This document shows positions 38,568-50,529 of a stretch of DNA of 64,000 nt, in pieces (positions within the stretch are counted from its first letter, which is position 1; the number at the start of each line of letters is the position of its first letter). The notes under the pieces are model-generated. The model saw nothing but the letters and a program-made list of their open reading frames with translations, was not told the DNA's origin and did no database searches. The translations under genes were made by a program, and so were the position numbers. Origin of the DNA: Austropuccinia psidii (taxonomy: Eukaryota > Basidiomycota > Pucciniomycetes > Pucciniales > Sphaerophragmiaceae); the NCBI GenBank assembly GCA_023105745.1, contig JALGQZ010000007.1:54851569-54915568 (forward strand), read 5' to 3'.

Positions 38568-40760
38568 TCACCTAGTGGGACTGTCATGAGGAAAATGAGA
38601 ACAAATGGCTCAATGAGATGTATATCTGTCCAGCAAGTCATAAAAAACACTTACTGATAATCATCAATTCTCAATAGCAGACCAACAGTTTCCGTTGCCA
38701 AAGTGATCGCTGTTGTTGTGACCAATAGAGGCTGAAGAACGTTTTCTTCCAAAATATTACTGATCAACCCCTACGTAATATACAAGAATCAATTTATTAT
38801 TGTTACAAGGGAATAACATAAATCCTGCAAATTAATGTTCACCTTGCGGACATTAATTCCAGCGCTTTTCTCACCGGCCGCGTGCCGACTTCGTAGCTCG
38901 GTGATTACAGCGACTGGATTAGCCAAGCCGGCGTTTTCTGCAAGGGTTGTCGGGATGACTTCTAGGGCGTCAGCAAACGCTTGAAAGCAATAAGCTTCCA
39001 TCCCTTTCAGTGTTTGTGCATGTTGCGATAGCAGAAGGGAGAGATGGATTTCAGGAGCTCCGCCTCCAACAATCAAAGCTCTAAGATTGGATGAAGAAAA
39101 AGATGATCAAGGACCGAGCTTAATAAGACTGGAATAATTGGGATGTCTTCCACTAACCGTTTTTTAACCAAACAACGAATGACACATAAAGCATCATGCA
39201 AGCTGCGCTCGCTTTCATCCACAACGAGCTCGTTGGCAGCTGTACACAGGATGCTTGCTGTCCTGCCGGGGTTCTTAATCCCGGAAATTCGCACCGTTTT
39301 GGTTCCATTCATGCTAACTTCTTCGACTAAATCAGCCTCGCCTAGCTTATCAGCTGTAAAAGCTTCAATGTCGGCAATGGGCTTGCAACCTAATGTTTTG
39401 CAAATGAATTCAATTTCATCGCGCTCGACATCCTTAATTGTAAGTATCTTGAGCTTTGAAAGGATGAAAAGTGCAGTCTCATTGACGGCATCTCGGAGGA
39501 TAGACTTTTGGATCAATACTACATTGCATCCAGTCTTGGAAATTGTCCGACAAAGCTCAATCAAATATTTTTTCTCTTCCTTGAAGATTTTGTCCAATTG
39601 TCTGTATTCATCAACTTTGATTTCATGATCCATCTGACAGAAAGAGGGCGCAAAAAAAGTAATAAATAAATAGGCAGCAAGTTTGTGCGCTGTCTGAATG
39701 AATATGGCAGCAAAATAACAATAAAAATAACCCACATCTGGTTTAGGCGCGCTTAAGTGAAATTGAATGAGAGCTATTTTAGCCTTTTCTTTTCTTGACG
39801 GACCTCCTTGACTAGTGAGAACGTTTTGACGTAATACCAATCCATCTACTAAACTTGTATCTTCTATTGTGCCTCCAACCTTTTTAATGATTCGAATATT
39901 TTTAAGATCGACGTTTGAATTATCCAAATCGGCTACTCGTTTGACAGCATCCACAGCAATAGGCGCAAGAATGGACGAATACTGCGAGACAATCTTGGAG
40001 CTGAGGGCCGTACTGGCGGCACGCAGCAATGAGTCGCGATCAGCGAGGTCTATTGGGGTCGATATCCCTTCAAGAAATTCCACACTTTTTGAGGAGGCGT
40101 TTGCAAAGCTCTCTGCGATTATTGTGGGATGAATTCCTGAATTAAATATATTCAAAATAAAATAATGTCATTATCAAAAGTAAGGGTAGATTTATAAGAT
40201 GAGGTAATTTCGACAAACCCTTCGCGAGTAACTTTTCAGCAGCTCCTAAAAGACTTCCCGCAAGAACTACGACACTGGTTGTGCCATCTCCAGCTGAAAC
40301 ATCTTGAGCGGCTGAAAGCTCAACGAGCATTCGGGCAGCTGGATGCATGACACTCATCGATTTGAGAATGGTCGCACCGTCGTTGGACACGGTTACGTTG
40401 CCATCTGCTGTTTGAATCATTTTGTCCATTCCACGAGGTCCAAGAGAAGTTCTAATTGTATCAGAAATCGCTAAATATTATACCAAATCGCACATAACGT
40501 TAGTCAAGCTTTTACCAAAGGTCCGAAACTCAAAACTAGCTCATGAAACACCTTTAGCTGCAGTCATATTACTACCAGTTGCGTCGCCAATGCCAAATTT
40601 CAGCGCATGATACCATCAAAGAGATTTAAAATTTCAAACGAACATACCTCAGTCGTACTTCCATAGGTTTTTCAGCATTTTTAAATGCTTTGCGTCCTTG
40701 AGGAGCATTGCCGCCTGAGACGTTGGTGGGTCCAGCGGGCTTGGCAGGAGGATTGGCCAT
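38568..40760 (-). CDS. CCT4: T-complex protein 1 subunit delta (CCT4)
   Basis: Subunit of the cytosolic chaperonin TRiC/CCT, which folds actin, tubulin and other proteins using ATP. I resolve eight exons: 40,648-40,760; 40,552-40,571; 40,219-40,470; 39,736-40,136; 39,158-39,633; 38,843-39,080; 38,655-38,770; 38,568-38,580. All junctions are GT-AG and phase-consistent, giving 1,629 nt or 542 residues, typical for the family. Visible signatures: [19 protein letters not shown], the nucleotide loop [28 protein letters not shown]-type [45 protein letters not shown], and a C-terminus ending RIDDYHPTR. No frame damage seen. It is the only clearly intact gene in the window. A Gypsy-2 remnant begins 570 bp upstream of its ATG. 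Confidence 0.95.
39634..39735 (-). other. CCT4: CCT4 intron 4, 102 nt, stop-free and in phase
   Basis: Donor GTGGGTTA, acceptor TTTCTGTCAG. The flanking text joins as [15 protein letters not shown], exactly as in the family. The intron is a multiple of three and has no in-frame stop, so a retained copy would insert 34 hydrophobic residues instead of truncating the protein. Confidence 0.85.
40552..40571 (-). other. CCT4: CCT4 exon 2, a 20-nt microexon
   Basis: The 20 bases between acceptor ...GGTAG and donor GTGTTTCATG supply the conserved residues between VRLS and [10 protein letters not shown]. Exon 1 ends in two codon bases, the microexon adds 1+18+1, and exon 3 begins with two. Skipping it would shift the frame and delete the NMTAAK segment that other CCT4 proteins carry. 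Confidence 0.85.
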
Positions 40761-41248
40761 AGATCGATTTGGGGTCGTTGGCTCGTAGGTGAAGGGTAGT
40801 ATTGAGCTGTCTTGTCCAAAATGAGAATCGTGATCACCAAATGATTGCCGTTCAGAAGTAATCGATCGATGAATGAATCCTTTTCGAAAAAAATCCAGTT
40901 CAGCCGAGCCAAACTAAGGATGCGCGTATTCAATATGGATTCGATTTGGCATGGATGCAGCACTGCCGGCTCTGCAACCATTAGGGACTCCACCAAGGAC
41001 TGCATGCTGGGTACGAGGTTAATGAGCTTTTTACACAAACAATTCAGGCAATAACCCTCACTTAACACCTTACACGAGGAAAATAAGGGTTTATTTAATT
41101 TAAAATGATCAAAACCAATCACAATGATAAGACTGGATGCAAATTCCTTTTTGGGCTTCAAGTTTATGTGAGAAGTCTGATGTGTACAATTGGAGTTCTT
41201 TGAACATATTTTTTTATTAAAAGTGGAAATTGAAGCTGAGTTATGCAT
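40649..41248 (-). other. 199-codon ORF across the CCT4 5' region, other frame
   Basis: Begins at ATG 41,248 (MHNSASISTFNKKICSKNSN), stays open through the CCT4 leader and overlaps exon 1 in a different frame, ending at 40,649. No domain recognised. It could be chance, an upstream ORF on the CCT4 mRNA, or part of another gene. The region must also contain the CCT4 promoter. Confidence 0.35.
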
Positions 41249-41331
41249 TCAAAATTCAAAAAATGACAACAATAAGACAAATTATAATTAACAAAACCTT
41301 TTTAAAATCTCATATCAAGATTATTTTGTTG

Positions 41332-41440
41332 TGTAACGTGTGGATATGAAACTTTGATGAGAAATCAAATAGTTTTCCTGTCCTCAAGATTTGTATAAGG
41401 TAACAAATAAGGAAAAATAGTAATTTTAGGTGTTTTATAA
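41332..41440 (+). repeat. Truncated LTR start, group B-like
   Basis: TGTAACGTGTGGATATGAAA followed by ttttcctgtcctcaagattt matches the first ~110 bp of the LTR at 31,539. Homology stops where pol begins. Confidence 0.7.
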
Positions 41441-42356
41441 TTTTGCCATAGGACATAATAAAAGACAAAAATTTGGCTTCTTAGATAATAAGAAACAAAT
41501 TACTGTCATAAAAAATGAAGAAATAAGCCCAAACAAACACTTATTCATAAGTGAACAGTTGAAAAAGTCAGAATTCAATGAATAATTAAAAGAAAAAATG
41601 AAACAAAAGTTGATTCATATCTTGTATAAATACAAAAGTGCCTTTGAAACTGACAAAGAATCATTAGGTGCTATTATTGGACATTAAGTAGATATTATTC
41701 TAAATGTACAAAAACCTTATCCACCCCTGTTAAGAATACCAGCTTATCCAGCCAGCCCAAGAGCTAGAGAGGCCTTAGAGGTCCACATTAAAGAATTAAT
41801 AGACATAGGGGTCTTGATTAAATTGAGTAATAATGAACAGGTAGAGGTAACTACACCTGTCAATATAACTTGGCACAATGGTGAATCAATGATGGTAGGG
41901 AATTTTATAGCTTTGAATACCTACACCATTGCTGACAGATACCCAATACCTAGAATTCATGAGACATTAACAAAACTTTCATAAGATCAGTTAATTACAG
42001 TGAAGGATTCCCTTAAATGTTTTCACCAAAATGTCTTAACAGACAATGCCAAAAAACTGCTAAGGATAATAGTACATTGTGGAATATATGAATACCTAAT
42101 AATGCCATTTAGTATAAAAAAAGCCCCTTGCCATTATCAAATAATGATGAATACCATATTCCTGAAGAAATATCAAAGGGATTGCTAATCATCTACATGG
42201 ATTATCTCATAGTTTCCTCAGAAACTTGAGAAAAAAGCCTGACAAGACATGAGAGAGTCTTATTAAAAATAACTCAAGTCAATATAAAAATCTCCTTGAA
42301 AAAATGTCATTTTGCATATAGTGAGCTGAAAGCACTAGGAAATGTTGTATCTGGAC

Positions 42357-43791
42357 TGTCAGCCTGTGACTCAAAACCAGAGCACAAGCATGACAGCCAA
42401 AATACCATAAATCAATGGTATAGCCAAAATACCACCAAAACATGGAACTGAGCCAAATTAGCTCAAAAGGTATCAAAAGAAAGAGGAAACTCACCCCTTT
42501 CTGAAAATATAAGTCCCATCACCATAGGACAAGAAATAACAAAGTTATTCCTGCCCAAAGTTATTGCTGAGCATAAACCTTAATTTTCACCTCTCATCTA
42601 AAATCTAGGAGAGGCTTAACCCCATCAAATGGGTATTCAAAATGAAGCTCTAAGCAAGGGCTATCCAATGGTGCCAACCAAACTGAGCTAGCACCAGTAT
42701 AACTTGAGTTATGGTCAAATTCAGGCCAAATAAGGGTGAACAAAACATTCACCTCTCATCTAACTTTTACAGTTTTAGTGTGAGATACCTAAAGTGGGGT
42801 CTTTTTGGAAAGAGCACAATCAGGGCTATCTGATGGTGTCATCCATTTCCCCATAACTCAACTACAACAGAAGTTATTGGCCAAACAAGCTTAATACAGC
42901 TTTTTGCCCAAACCACGCCAATGTACAAAAATACTTGTACATGGGATAACTTTGTCATATTTAATGATAGCCATGTCAAGTTGGGTACCATTGTGTAGAG
43001 CTCATATAGAGCTATTCAATGAACAAACTTTGAGCTTGATATCTCAAAAACTGACAGAGTTATGACCATTTTAAGGTCAAAATCCCACCAGCTGTCATAT
43101 ACAGCCTTACCATGGGATAACACCCCATAATCATGAATATGAGGTGTCAACAGACGAAGGAGCATGTTTTTGCTTCAATACCTCATATGTCAGTAGATAC
43201 TGGGGTCCCATACAGTTTCTGTACAGCATTCTACGCGTCATACACGTCAGAATCAGGCTGTGAGGTCCCCAGATGAAAATTTTCACCCTGTATTGGTGAA
43301 AACTGCCCAGATGTGGTTTCAAAACCACATCTGAGCCCAATACAGGTTATACAGGCTGTTTGCAAGCCACAAGCCAGTATTAGAGAGTGAAAAAATCTTC
43401 ACTTCCTCTACGTGGAAAGGTCTAGCACCCTTGCCACCTCATTTCAGGATAAAAAGGAGGCTTTTCACTGCCAGAATTGCTTCTTCATCCTGCTCTTGAA
43501 TAACCTACGTAGTAAACTGTCAAAAACAGTTTTACTCTTGGTTAATAATCAGGTATACTCTTAATTTAAAGTATTGTAGTCTTTATTATTGTAATCCAAC
43601 AGGTAAAGCTGCACCCAGGGCTTTCAACAGCGCTCACCACCACTATATTTCTATAGTAAAGCCCTTTAAATTCTTAAATTAAAACTTTTATTATCAATTA
43701 TATCCTCTTTAAAATTATTTTTACCGTGTCACAGTCATAGTTAAAGCTTGTAAATACTCTTATACACCTTTATCATAGACTCAGCCTGACA
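42357..43791 (+). repeat. Solo LTR, group E, inside Gypsy-2 RT
   Basis: 1,435 bp, starts TGTCAG and ends CTGACA (perfect 6-bp inverted ends). Identical tggac at 42,352-42,356 and 43,792-43,796. Before it pol reads ALGNVVSG, and after it LSLG-type LGIGK follows in the same frame once one tggac is ignored. It matches 59,743-61,157. Confidence 0.93.
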
Positions 43792-45336
43792 TGGACTAAG
43801 CTTGGGAATAGGTAAAATAAAAATAGAAGAAGTACTACTTTAATCAATATTCCAAACTAAGAAAGAAATTCAGTCATTCTTAGGATTTGCTGGATATTAC
43901 ATACAGCATATAAAGGACTTTGAAAAAATTGAAAAATATCTTCATGAAATCTGTGATAAGCAGACAGTATATGAAATGATGGAAGAGAGAGTAAAAGCAT
44001 ATGAAGGACTGAAAAAATCCCTCACAAATGTCTCTTTTCTATAAATTACACATCAGAAATTACCTTTCAAAGTGTACATTGATGCTTGTGGAAAAGGATT
44101 AGGTGCTGCACTACACCAAACACAAATAATCAATGAAAAACCTGTTAAAGGGAAAATTTGCATTTTTTCCAGACAAATTAAGCCAACAGAAGCCAGTTAT
44201 GGAGAAATTCAAATGGAACTCCTTTGCTTAGTGTGGGCTTTAGCAAAATTACACTATTACTTAGATGAAACAGCCTTTGATGTCATTACAGACTGCAATG
44301 CTGTAAAATAATGATTAAACATGAATATAGCAAATAGAAATATGGTGAGATGGAAAATTGCTATCCAATAGTATAGAGGAAATATTATTATAGTCCATAA
44401 ATCTGGAAATATTCATAAAAATGAATATGGGCTTTAGCAAATACACCTGAAAACCCAACATGGGTAACAAAGGAAGAAAATTATATAGAAGGAATATGTA
44501 TCACAGAAATGGGCATGAGATTTTTGAGCTAAGTTAAAGGAAGGTATAAGATGGCTAAAAAATTCCATATTTTATGTCAACTCTTGATGAAAGACTTCAA
44601 ATACCCATCATTATCTTCCAAACTAGATGGGCTATGGAAAAAAGAATATGAAGGAAGATTCCACCTCCTTGATCAAACTATTTACTAAATAACCAACAAC
44701 ACATGTGTTATGACTCTATCAGATAGAGTTCTAAAAAACACTATACTACATGAATGTAATGATAGTGTTTTTTCTGGACATCTCTCAAAAGACAGGACAC
44801 TGGAAAGAGTGAAGACTTGTTCTTGGTGGCCAAATCAGAGAAAATATGTTTCAGAATATTGCCAAGCTGGTGACAGATGTAAAAAAGCAAACAGAGCCAC
44901 ACGGAAGAAATTTGGCATGATGATCAAAATCCAAGAACCGAAATCCCCATGGGAGATGGTCCATATGGAGCAGGTAACAGCTCTACCCCCAGGAGGATAG
45001 AGGAGTTTTACTGAATGCCTAGTGCTAGCTGATAGGTACAGTAAAAACCCAATGTTTCTGCCCCATCACAAAGATTGAAAAATCTTGGATACAGCCATAA
45101 TGATATGGAATAGAGTAATTAGCCATACAGGCTTATTCCAAAATGTAATAAGTGATAGAGATCCCAAATTCACTTCAGCTTTATGGAAAAATATCCATAT
45201 ACGTTTTGGAAAAAAATTATCATTCTCAAAAGCCTATTACCCTCATACTGATGGAATATCAGAAAGAATGATACAAACTATAGAAGATATGATAAGAAGA
45301 TCCTGGGCTTATGGCCTAGAATTTAAAGACTCTGAT

Positions 45337-47234
45337 TGTAAGATTTGTCTATTAAATGCTTGATACTATTAATATTAATCAAGAGTACTATGACTGTTCT
45401 TGTGAAATATAAAAAATATTATAACCCAAAATGAAGAAAGAAGTGATTAATTATGTCTTTTATTTGCTATAGACTACCAGTGATTATAGCAGTAAGCAGT
45501 AAGTGTCTACTAGAATAGATTACAAAAAGTATTATTAATAAAACTTCCTATTAAAATAATATGAAATTATTTTAATTACTGATTATCTTTTATGGGAATA
45601 ATTGTTTTGAATTCTTGAAGAAGACTGCAAATTTAGAGAATAAAATTTAATAATCAATGAAACACTAACTAATACAACAAAAATACCTTGAAAATAATTG
45701 GAAGAGTGATTTGATTGATTATTTGTGGATTTAAAAAATCAATATTTATTTATAACAGTAATACAAAAATACAAAATCCAAAAGCTATTGGAAATAGTTC
45801 ATTCATTTTATTCCAAATATTTCTGAATTCTTTGGAAATATTTAAAACCCTTAAGAAAAGATATAACTAATGCTCACTTGTTGGTGCTAAGAATCAGATG
45901 ATTTGAAAAAAAAGAAAGACGAAGCCTCTTTTAAGTCAAGAAAAGCTCACAGACATGTTCCATGGAGAAAAATGATAAAAAAGTGAGTGATAAACCCTTA
46001 ATCCTCTTTGGATAATTGGTTACATCACGTTTTGTCACATAAGATTATCATAATTACTTAATTCAGTCATTTCACATGACTACCAACCCATTTATGGTTA
46101 ATAAATAAAGTAGTAGCAATTTTCAATATTATTTTGTTTCAAAATAATCATTAATTTATCAAAGGTTTCAATTTTATTGAGGATTTCATCACATATTGTA
46201 TTATCTGGGAATTATTGAAGATTCAGTGTTTCATGTGGAATCATAAAAAATGGACTGTAATCAAACATTTCAATTTAAACTATAAGTTAATGATTATTTT
46301 TTGGTTTTACTATTGATTATCCCTTTATTGATTTTTTCCTGAAATATTCAGAATTATCCATTTAGAATTTTATTTTAAATGAATTTTTGAGGTTTTTACC
46401 TTATTTATATGTAGAAAAGCAAATAGTGTAGTTACAGTTAGTTTCCATGAGGTAAATTCATGGATAATATTCAAAAAGGGCTATTTCCATGGAAAATAAT
46501 TAATCACAGTCATGGTTACAGAATTAAGAGTTGCTCATTACCTCTTCACATAAAAATAGCAGCTTATTTTCTATTTTCTCATTATTAAATGAGACTTCAA
46601 TTTGGTAAGCAGGTTCCCAAACAGTTTTAATAGATGAATTGGGCCATGATCAGCCATAGATCCAAGCTTCAGAGCTGAAAATGCCTCAGAGGCACTTAGA
46701 AGCTGGGTACCCCAGATCTCTGTGATGTCTTTTGTCCCCCTTAGCTATTTTAATCTCAAAAATAGTAATTCAGGCTGAGACTTATATACACTATGGGTGT
46801 ATCAAAACTTTATTTAACAATAAAGTAATCTTAAGTGCTTCAAACATGCATAACACTATTATTAGTAAATATTTCACATGGGAGTCCTCACATTCCCATT
46901 TTTTTGGTGTGAAATTGAGAAAAATATAAAATTTCACAAATATGTTATGTGTTCTTCATGTGGTACTGTTGAAGTATTTTCAATATGAACACCTACTAGA
47001 GTTAATTTGAGATTCTTCACTCTATGGAATCACCTTAGGTGAAAATTTGTGAAAAATTCAAATCTGGCCTAAAATCTATGCATTTAATTACAAGAAAAAA
47101 GTTATTCATTTGAATTAAATGAAAAATGATGAATTTTATATATATGCATGACTTATGGGTTATGCATAGTTCAAAAGTTATTTTTATAATTATTTTGGCC
47201 TATTGGGTTTGTAAATTATACCTCAAGGCTCACA
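45337..47234 (+). repeat. Solo LTR, group A, inside Gypsy-2 integrase
   Basis: 1,898 bp, TGTAAGATTTG...CTCAAGGCTCACA. Flanks ctgat (45,332-45,336) and atgat (47,235-47,239) differ by one base. Pol reads EFKDSD before it and GFTYDWC after it in one frame. It shares internal blocks with 12,884-14,796 and, reversed, with 19,453-21,355. Confidence 0.92.
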
Positions 47235-48057
47235 ATGATGGTTTTACCTATGATTGGTGTACTCTAATACCTGCTCTTGATCTGGCATATAAGACATCAA
47301 TTCATTCATCAAATTTTAAAACACCTTCAATTTTTGGAAAAAGATTGGATTCCAAGACTAACTTTTGACACACTTAAGAAGAACTTAGTTGATATAGACC
47401 CAACAGAAAGAAATTTTAAAATAATCCTTGATAAATAAAGAAATAATTCAAATATGAAAAAGAAAGATGGGACAAAAGTCCCAAACCACCTGATTGTAAA
47501 ATAAGAGAACTAGTTTTATTATCAAAATTATATTTCAATAACATTGAAGGGTCAAATAAGTTATATGATTCCTTTGCAGAAACTTCTATGATAAAAGCCC
47601 TACATGGCCCTAATGATTTGCAACTAGAATTAACAGGTGAATTAATTAACAAAAACCCAAGATTCCCTGTAATATTAATAAAACCTTACAGCTAAAGTGA
47701 TAAGTAATTATTCCCCTAAGAAATATACCATCACTTGCAATTACCCCTCTATAAGAAGGAGAAGAAAGGAAAATTGTGAAAGTACTCAAAGAAAGGAGGA
47801 AAAGAAATAAAAAGGAAAGAGAATTCCTTGTGAGGTATAGAAACCCAACTAAAGAAGATGAATGGCTACTCAAGGAGGATATAACTAATTATTAGAAATT
47901 GTTGATAAGGTTCAGAAATTGAAGAAGACCAAAATATTAAACAATTTAAGCATTATTGAACTTCAAGACTAAAAAGGTCTATTTAAGAGGTAGGAAAGTG
48001 GATGATACCCTAATTAGCTATAGAAAATTTAATACAATATTTTTTGGTGGTAGGGAA

Positions 48058-49868
48058 TGTGTGCCTTTGAGATACAACCAAATATCCAAAAAGTTCACAA
48101 AAAATAATACAGAGCTTATTTCAATAATGAAACTCAAAACTCAAACAGTAAAAACAACTCAGATAAGTAAAAATGCTATAAAAAGGCATAAATTACTGAT
48201 TATATCAGAAAAAAATTGATAAATATGTTGAATAAATTCAACCATTAGATAACCCATCCAAGAATACATATATGAATTATTTATGTCATTGATGTAAACC
48301 CAATACTTACTGAGATACCTGGATACATGCACTTTTGTGTTCAGTGCATATATGCATGATTTTTAGCTCATATTGTTTGAAAGAATAATCATAAAGAATT
48401 TTCTAAAATCCAAAGTTACCACAAACTAACTGTAAGAATAAAGCTATAAACAAGGCTCAGGATAATCAAGAGAAACTGGTCAAGATAGCAATACCAGTTG
48501 ACCAATTAAAATTAAAATTAGTCCAAGCTTAAACCAAAGTAAATATACTGATCATAAAAGCCCCTATGTGAATAATTATGTAGTCCTTATTATAGTATCT
48601 AAGCTATAACCCAATGAGATCATGGTTTAAAGTCTAAAATAGCAAATTTTGACAGAAAAGATGAATCACAAGAAAAATCATAAAAAATAGAGTTTTGATT
48701 ATATAATGAAATCCTCTTGGAACCCTGATAAGAACATTATTAGCTATCATAATTCACTATCTGAGTTTCAGTTGCATGGAAATGTTAGAGCTTATTAGTG
48801 ATCAAATCTAAGGTTTAATTATGATGATTTTTGATCTTCAGCTTGAGTCTAGTTTTAAGCTTAAGAGTTGAATAAGAGATAAAACTGGTGGATATTGGTA
48901 TTTTTTGATTAAACCTACCTTAATACACAAAATTAAGTCATAATACAAGCTTATGATGTCAGAAAATTAAAGTTAACATGATAAATCTAAAATATGATGT
49001 AATAATCAGATAAAAAGGGTTAATAATGAGGTAATCATAACCAAAAAACTTGATATTGATGAATCCCAGTGGCTAAAATCAGTACCCATCTGCAAGAAGG
49101 AAGTATATTTACTATATAAAGAACCCTTTCTTCTCTTTTCCCCCCTCAGACACATCACCTTCAACAAAATATTAAATGAAAGGTAAAACACTTTATATTA
49201 TATGTATATAACTCTTATATTATGAAATACCAAAGTCTTAGCATTTAGTAATAACTTGACTTTATGTGATTAAATAAATATTTTTTTATTATTTGCTAAA
49301 GTCTCTTTAATTCTGAAAATTCACCTAAAAGTAGTAAAAATTGTATTTCTCTATTTTTTATTCTAACTACAGTCTAAATAGGTTGTAATTACTTTTTTAG
49401 GCATAAAATAAATCAAAATTATTAAATAGAGTGCTACAAGTATGTTACTTTCTCTTATTATAGTATTTTCCTCTATTATTATTCATTAATAATTCTTTTA
49501 TTGATTTAAATAGTGTTTACTTTGATATATAACCTTAATATTGGTAATCTAATTTTTATAAATTGGTTTTTATTATTAATAAATAGCTTTGAAGGAATTT
49601 TTTTATTTGTTTTTAACAATGATAAACTTCCTTGGATATATTAATTTATTAAATATTAAGATATTAATTTAATAATATTATTTTTATAATATAATTTGTA
49701 TCATTTTATTCATTATAAATAATATAAAATATTTTTATGCAAGAATTATAAAAATATATTGATATTAAAGTAATTTTAATATTATCATTCATTTCTATTA
49801 GGAAATTCAGAGTAAAATAAGTAAAATATTAATAATTTTCAATTATTGTTTCATAGTAAAACCTTACC
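48058..49868 (-). repeat. LTR, group D, minus orientation
   Basis: About 1.8 kb, begins tgtgtgcctttgagatac and ends tttcatagtaaaaccttacc (terminal base eroded). It shares atgcacttttgtgttcagtgcat-like and aaagttaccac-aa-tactgtaagaa blocks with 54,246-56,271. No target duplication is visible (gggaa versus ttacc), so its boundaries or neighbours may have been rearranged. Confidence 0.75.
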
Positions 49869-50529
49869 TTACCAAAATTTCTATAACAATAACCTTGGAC
49901 AATTTTGGTGCACTTGTAAAATCCTTTGGGAAGACTCAGAAGCTCTACACCACTGGTACCCTCAATTAAAATCCTTCAGCTATAAATATGACCGATTTCC
50001 CTTCCCCAATTTTATTTGTTATATATATTCCAATTTCTGCTTATATAGTAATTCATTACCACAAGTTATTTTTTGTTTATGATGCTTTGGGGGGGGGGTT
50101 AAAGTAAGATCCATCTCCTGGTATGCATATATCAGGGATTTCTGCTCCTTGAAAAACAGAAAGTTGGCCAATTTGTGCAAAACACAATGCTTGTTTTATC
50201 TTTAAGGAAAATTATAGCCAAATAAAAGAATATAAACTCTAGAAGGATGACTAATCAGAAGCTTCTTAATTCATATTTTGTTTATTTAATCTCCTTTTCT
50301 CTTAGTTATTTTTGATTTTCCTTCAAATGTATAATTTTCTTAGTTTAACTTACTCAAAGAAGCAATTATCTCCTCCCTCATAATGTATTGGGAGGTCCCA
50401 TTAATCTTCCTTTTATCAATAATAAGCTGGAATAGGAAAATAAGTTGAATAAAGTTCAAATCCACTTTTTATTTCTTACCCATATCATTAAAGGTATTCT
50501 GTAAATAGAAAGAAAACTCATTCTCATAC
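49869..50529 (+). other. Gypsy-1-like 3' fragment
   Basis: Contains gtaagatccatctcctggta and ccaatttgtg, resembling the Gypsy-1 3' UTR block at 8,160-8,240. A run of ten G lies at 50,088-50,098. The upstream part is open on the plus strand (49,846-50,082) but not recognised. Confidence 0.4.

Larger units (their letters stand above)
41450..47935 (+). pseudogene. Gypsy-2 pol: RT-RNase H-integrase, broken
   Basis: Ignoring the two inserted LTRs, the order is RT, RNase H, integrase and the pol C-terminus. RT has YPPLLRIPAYPASPRAREAL near 41,725 and DRYPIPRIHETL near 41,936. Its catalytic box at 42,194-42,205 reads YMDY for YIDD. RNase H starts with [15 protein letters not shown] near 44,070. Integrase has an HEC...H...C-type zinc region near 44,750-44,900 and the core ISDRDPKFTSALW near 45,150, with AERM-like SERMIQT near 45,260. 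After the second LTR it continues with DGFTYDWCTLIPALDLAYKT (47,240) and an IN C-terminus (LYFNNIEG, LQLELTGEL, FPVILIKPY). Many stops and frameshifts. Confidence 0.85.
41332..48057 (+). mobile_element. Gypsy-2 element, 5'-deleted, with two nested solo LTRs
   Basis: A plus-strand Ty3/Gypsy of the same family as the minus-strand gag at 1-12.6 kb. Only the first ~110 bp of a group B-like LTR remain at the left, followed directly by the protease-RT linker of pol. The rest of the LTR, the leader, gag and the protease core are missing. Pol runs to about 47,935. No 3' LTR of its own is found, because a minus-oriented group D LTR begins at 48,058. Confidence 0.78.

Noticed and set aside
38651..38655. 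CCT4 ending at the TAA directly after DDYQ
   Set aside because: GTAAGTG there is a good splice donor, and a 13-nt exon after CATGACAG gives the expected C-terminus ending in TR. The shorter end cannot be fully excluded.
39143..39628. 161-codon plus-strand ORF
   Set aside because: Antisense shadow of CCT4 exon 5.
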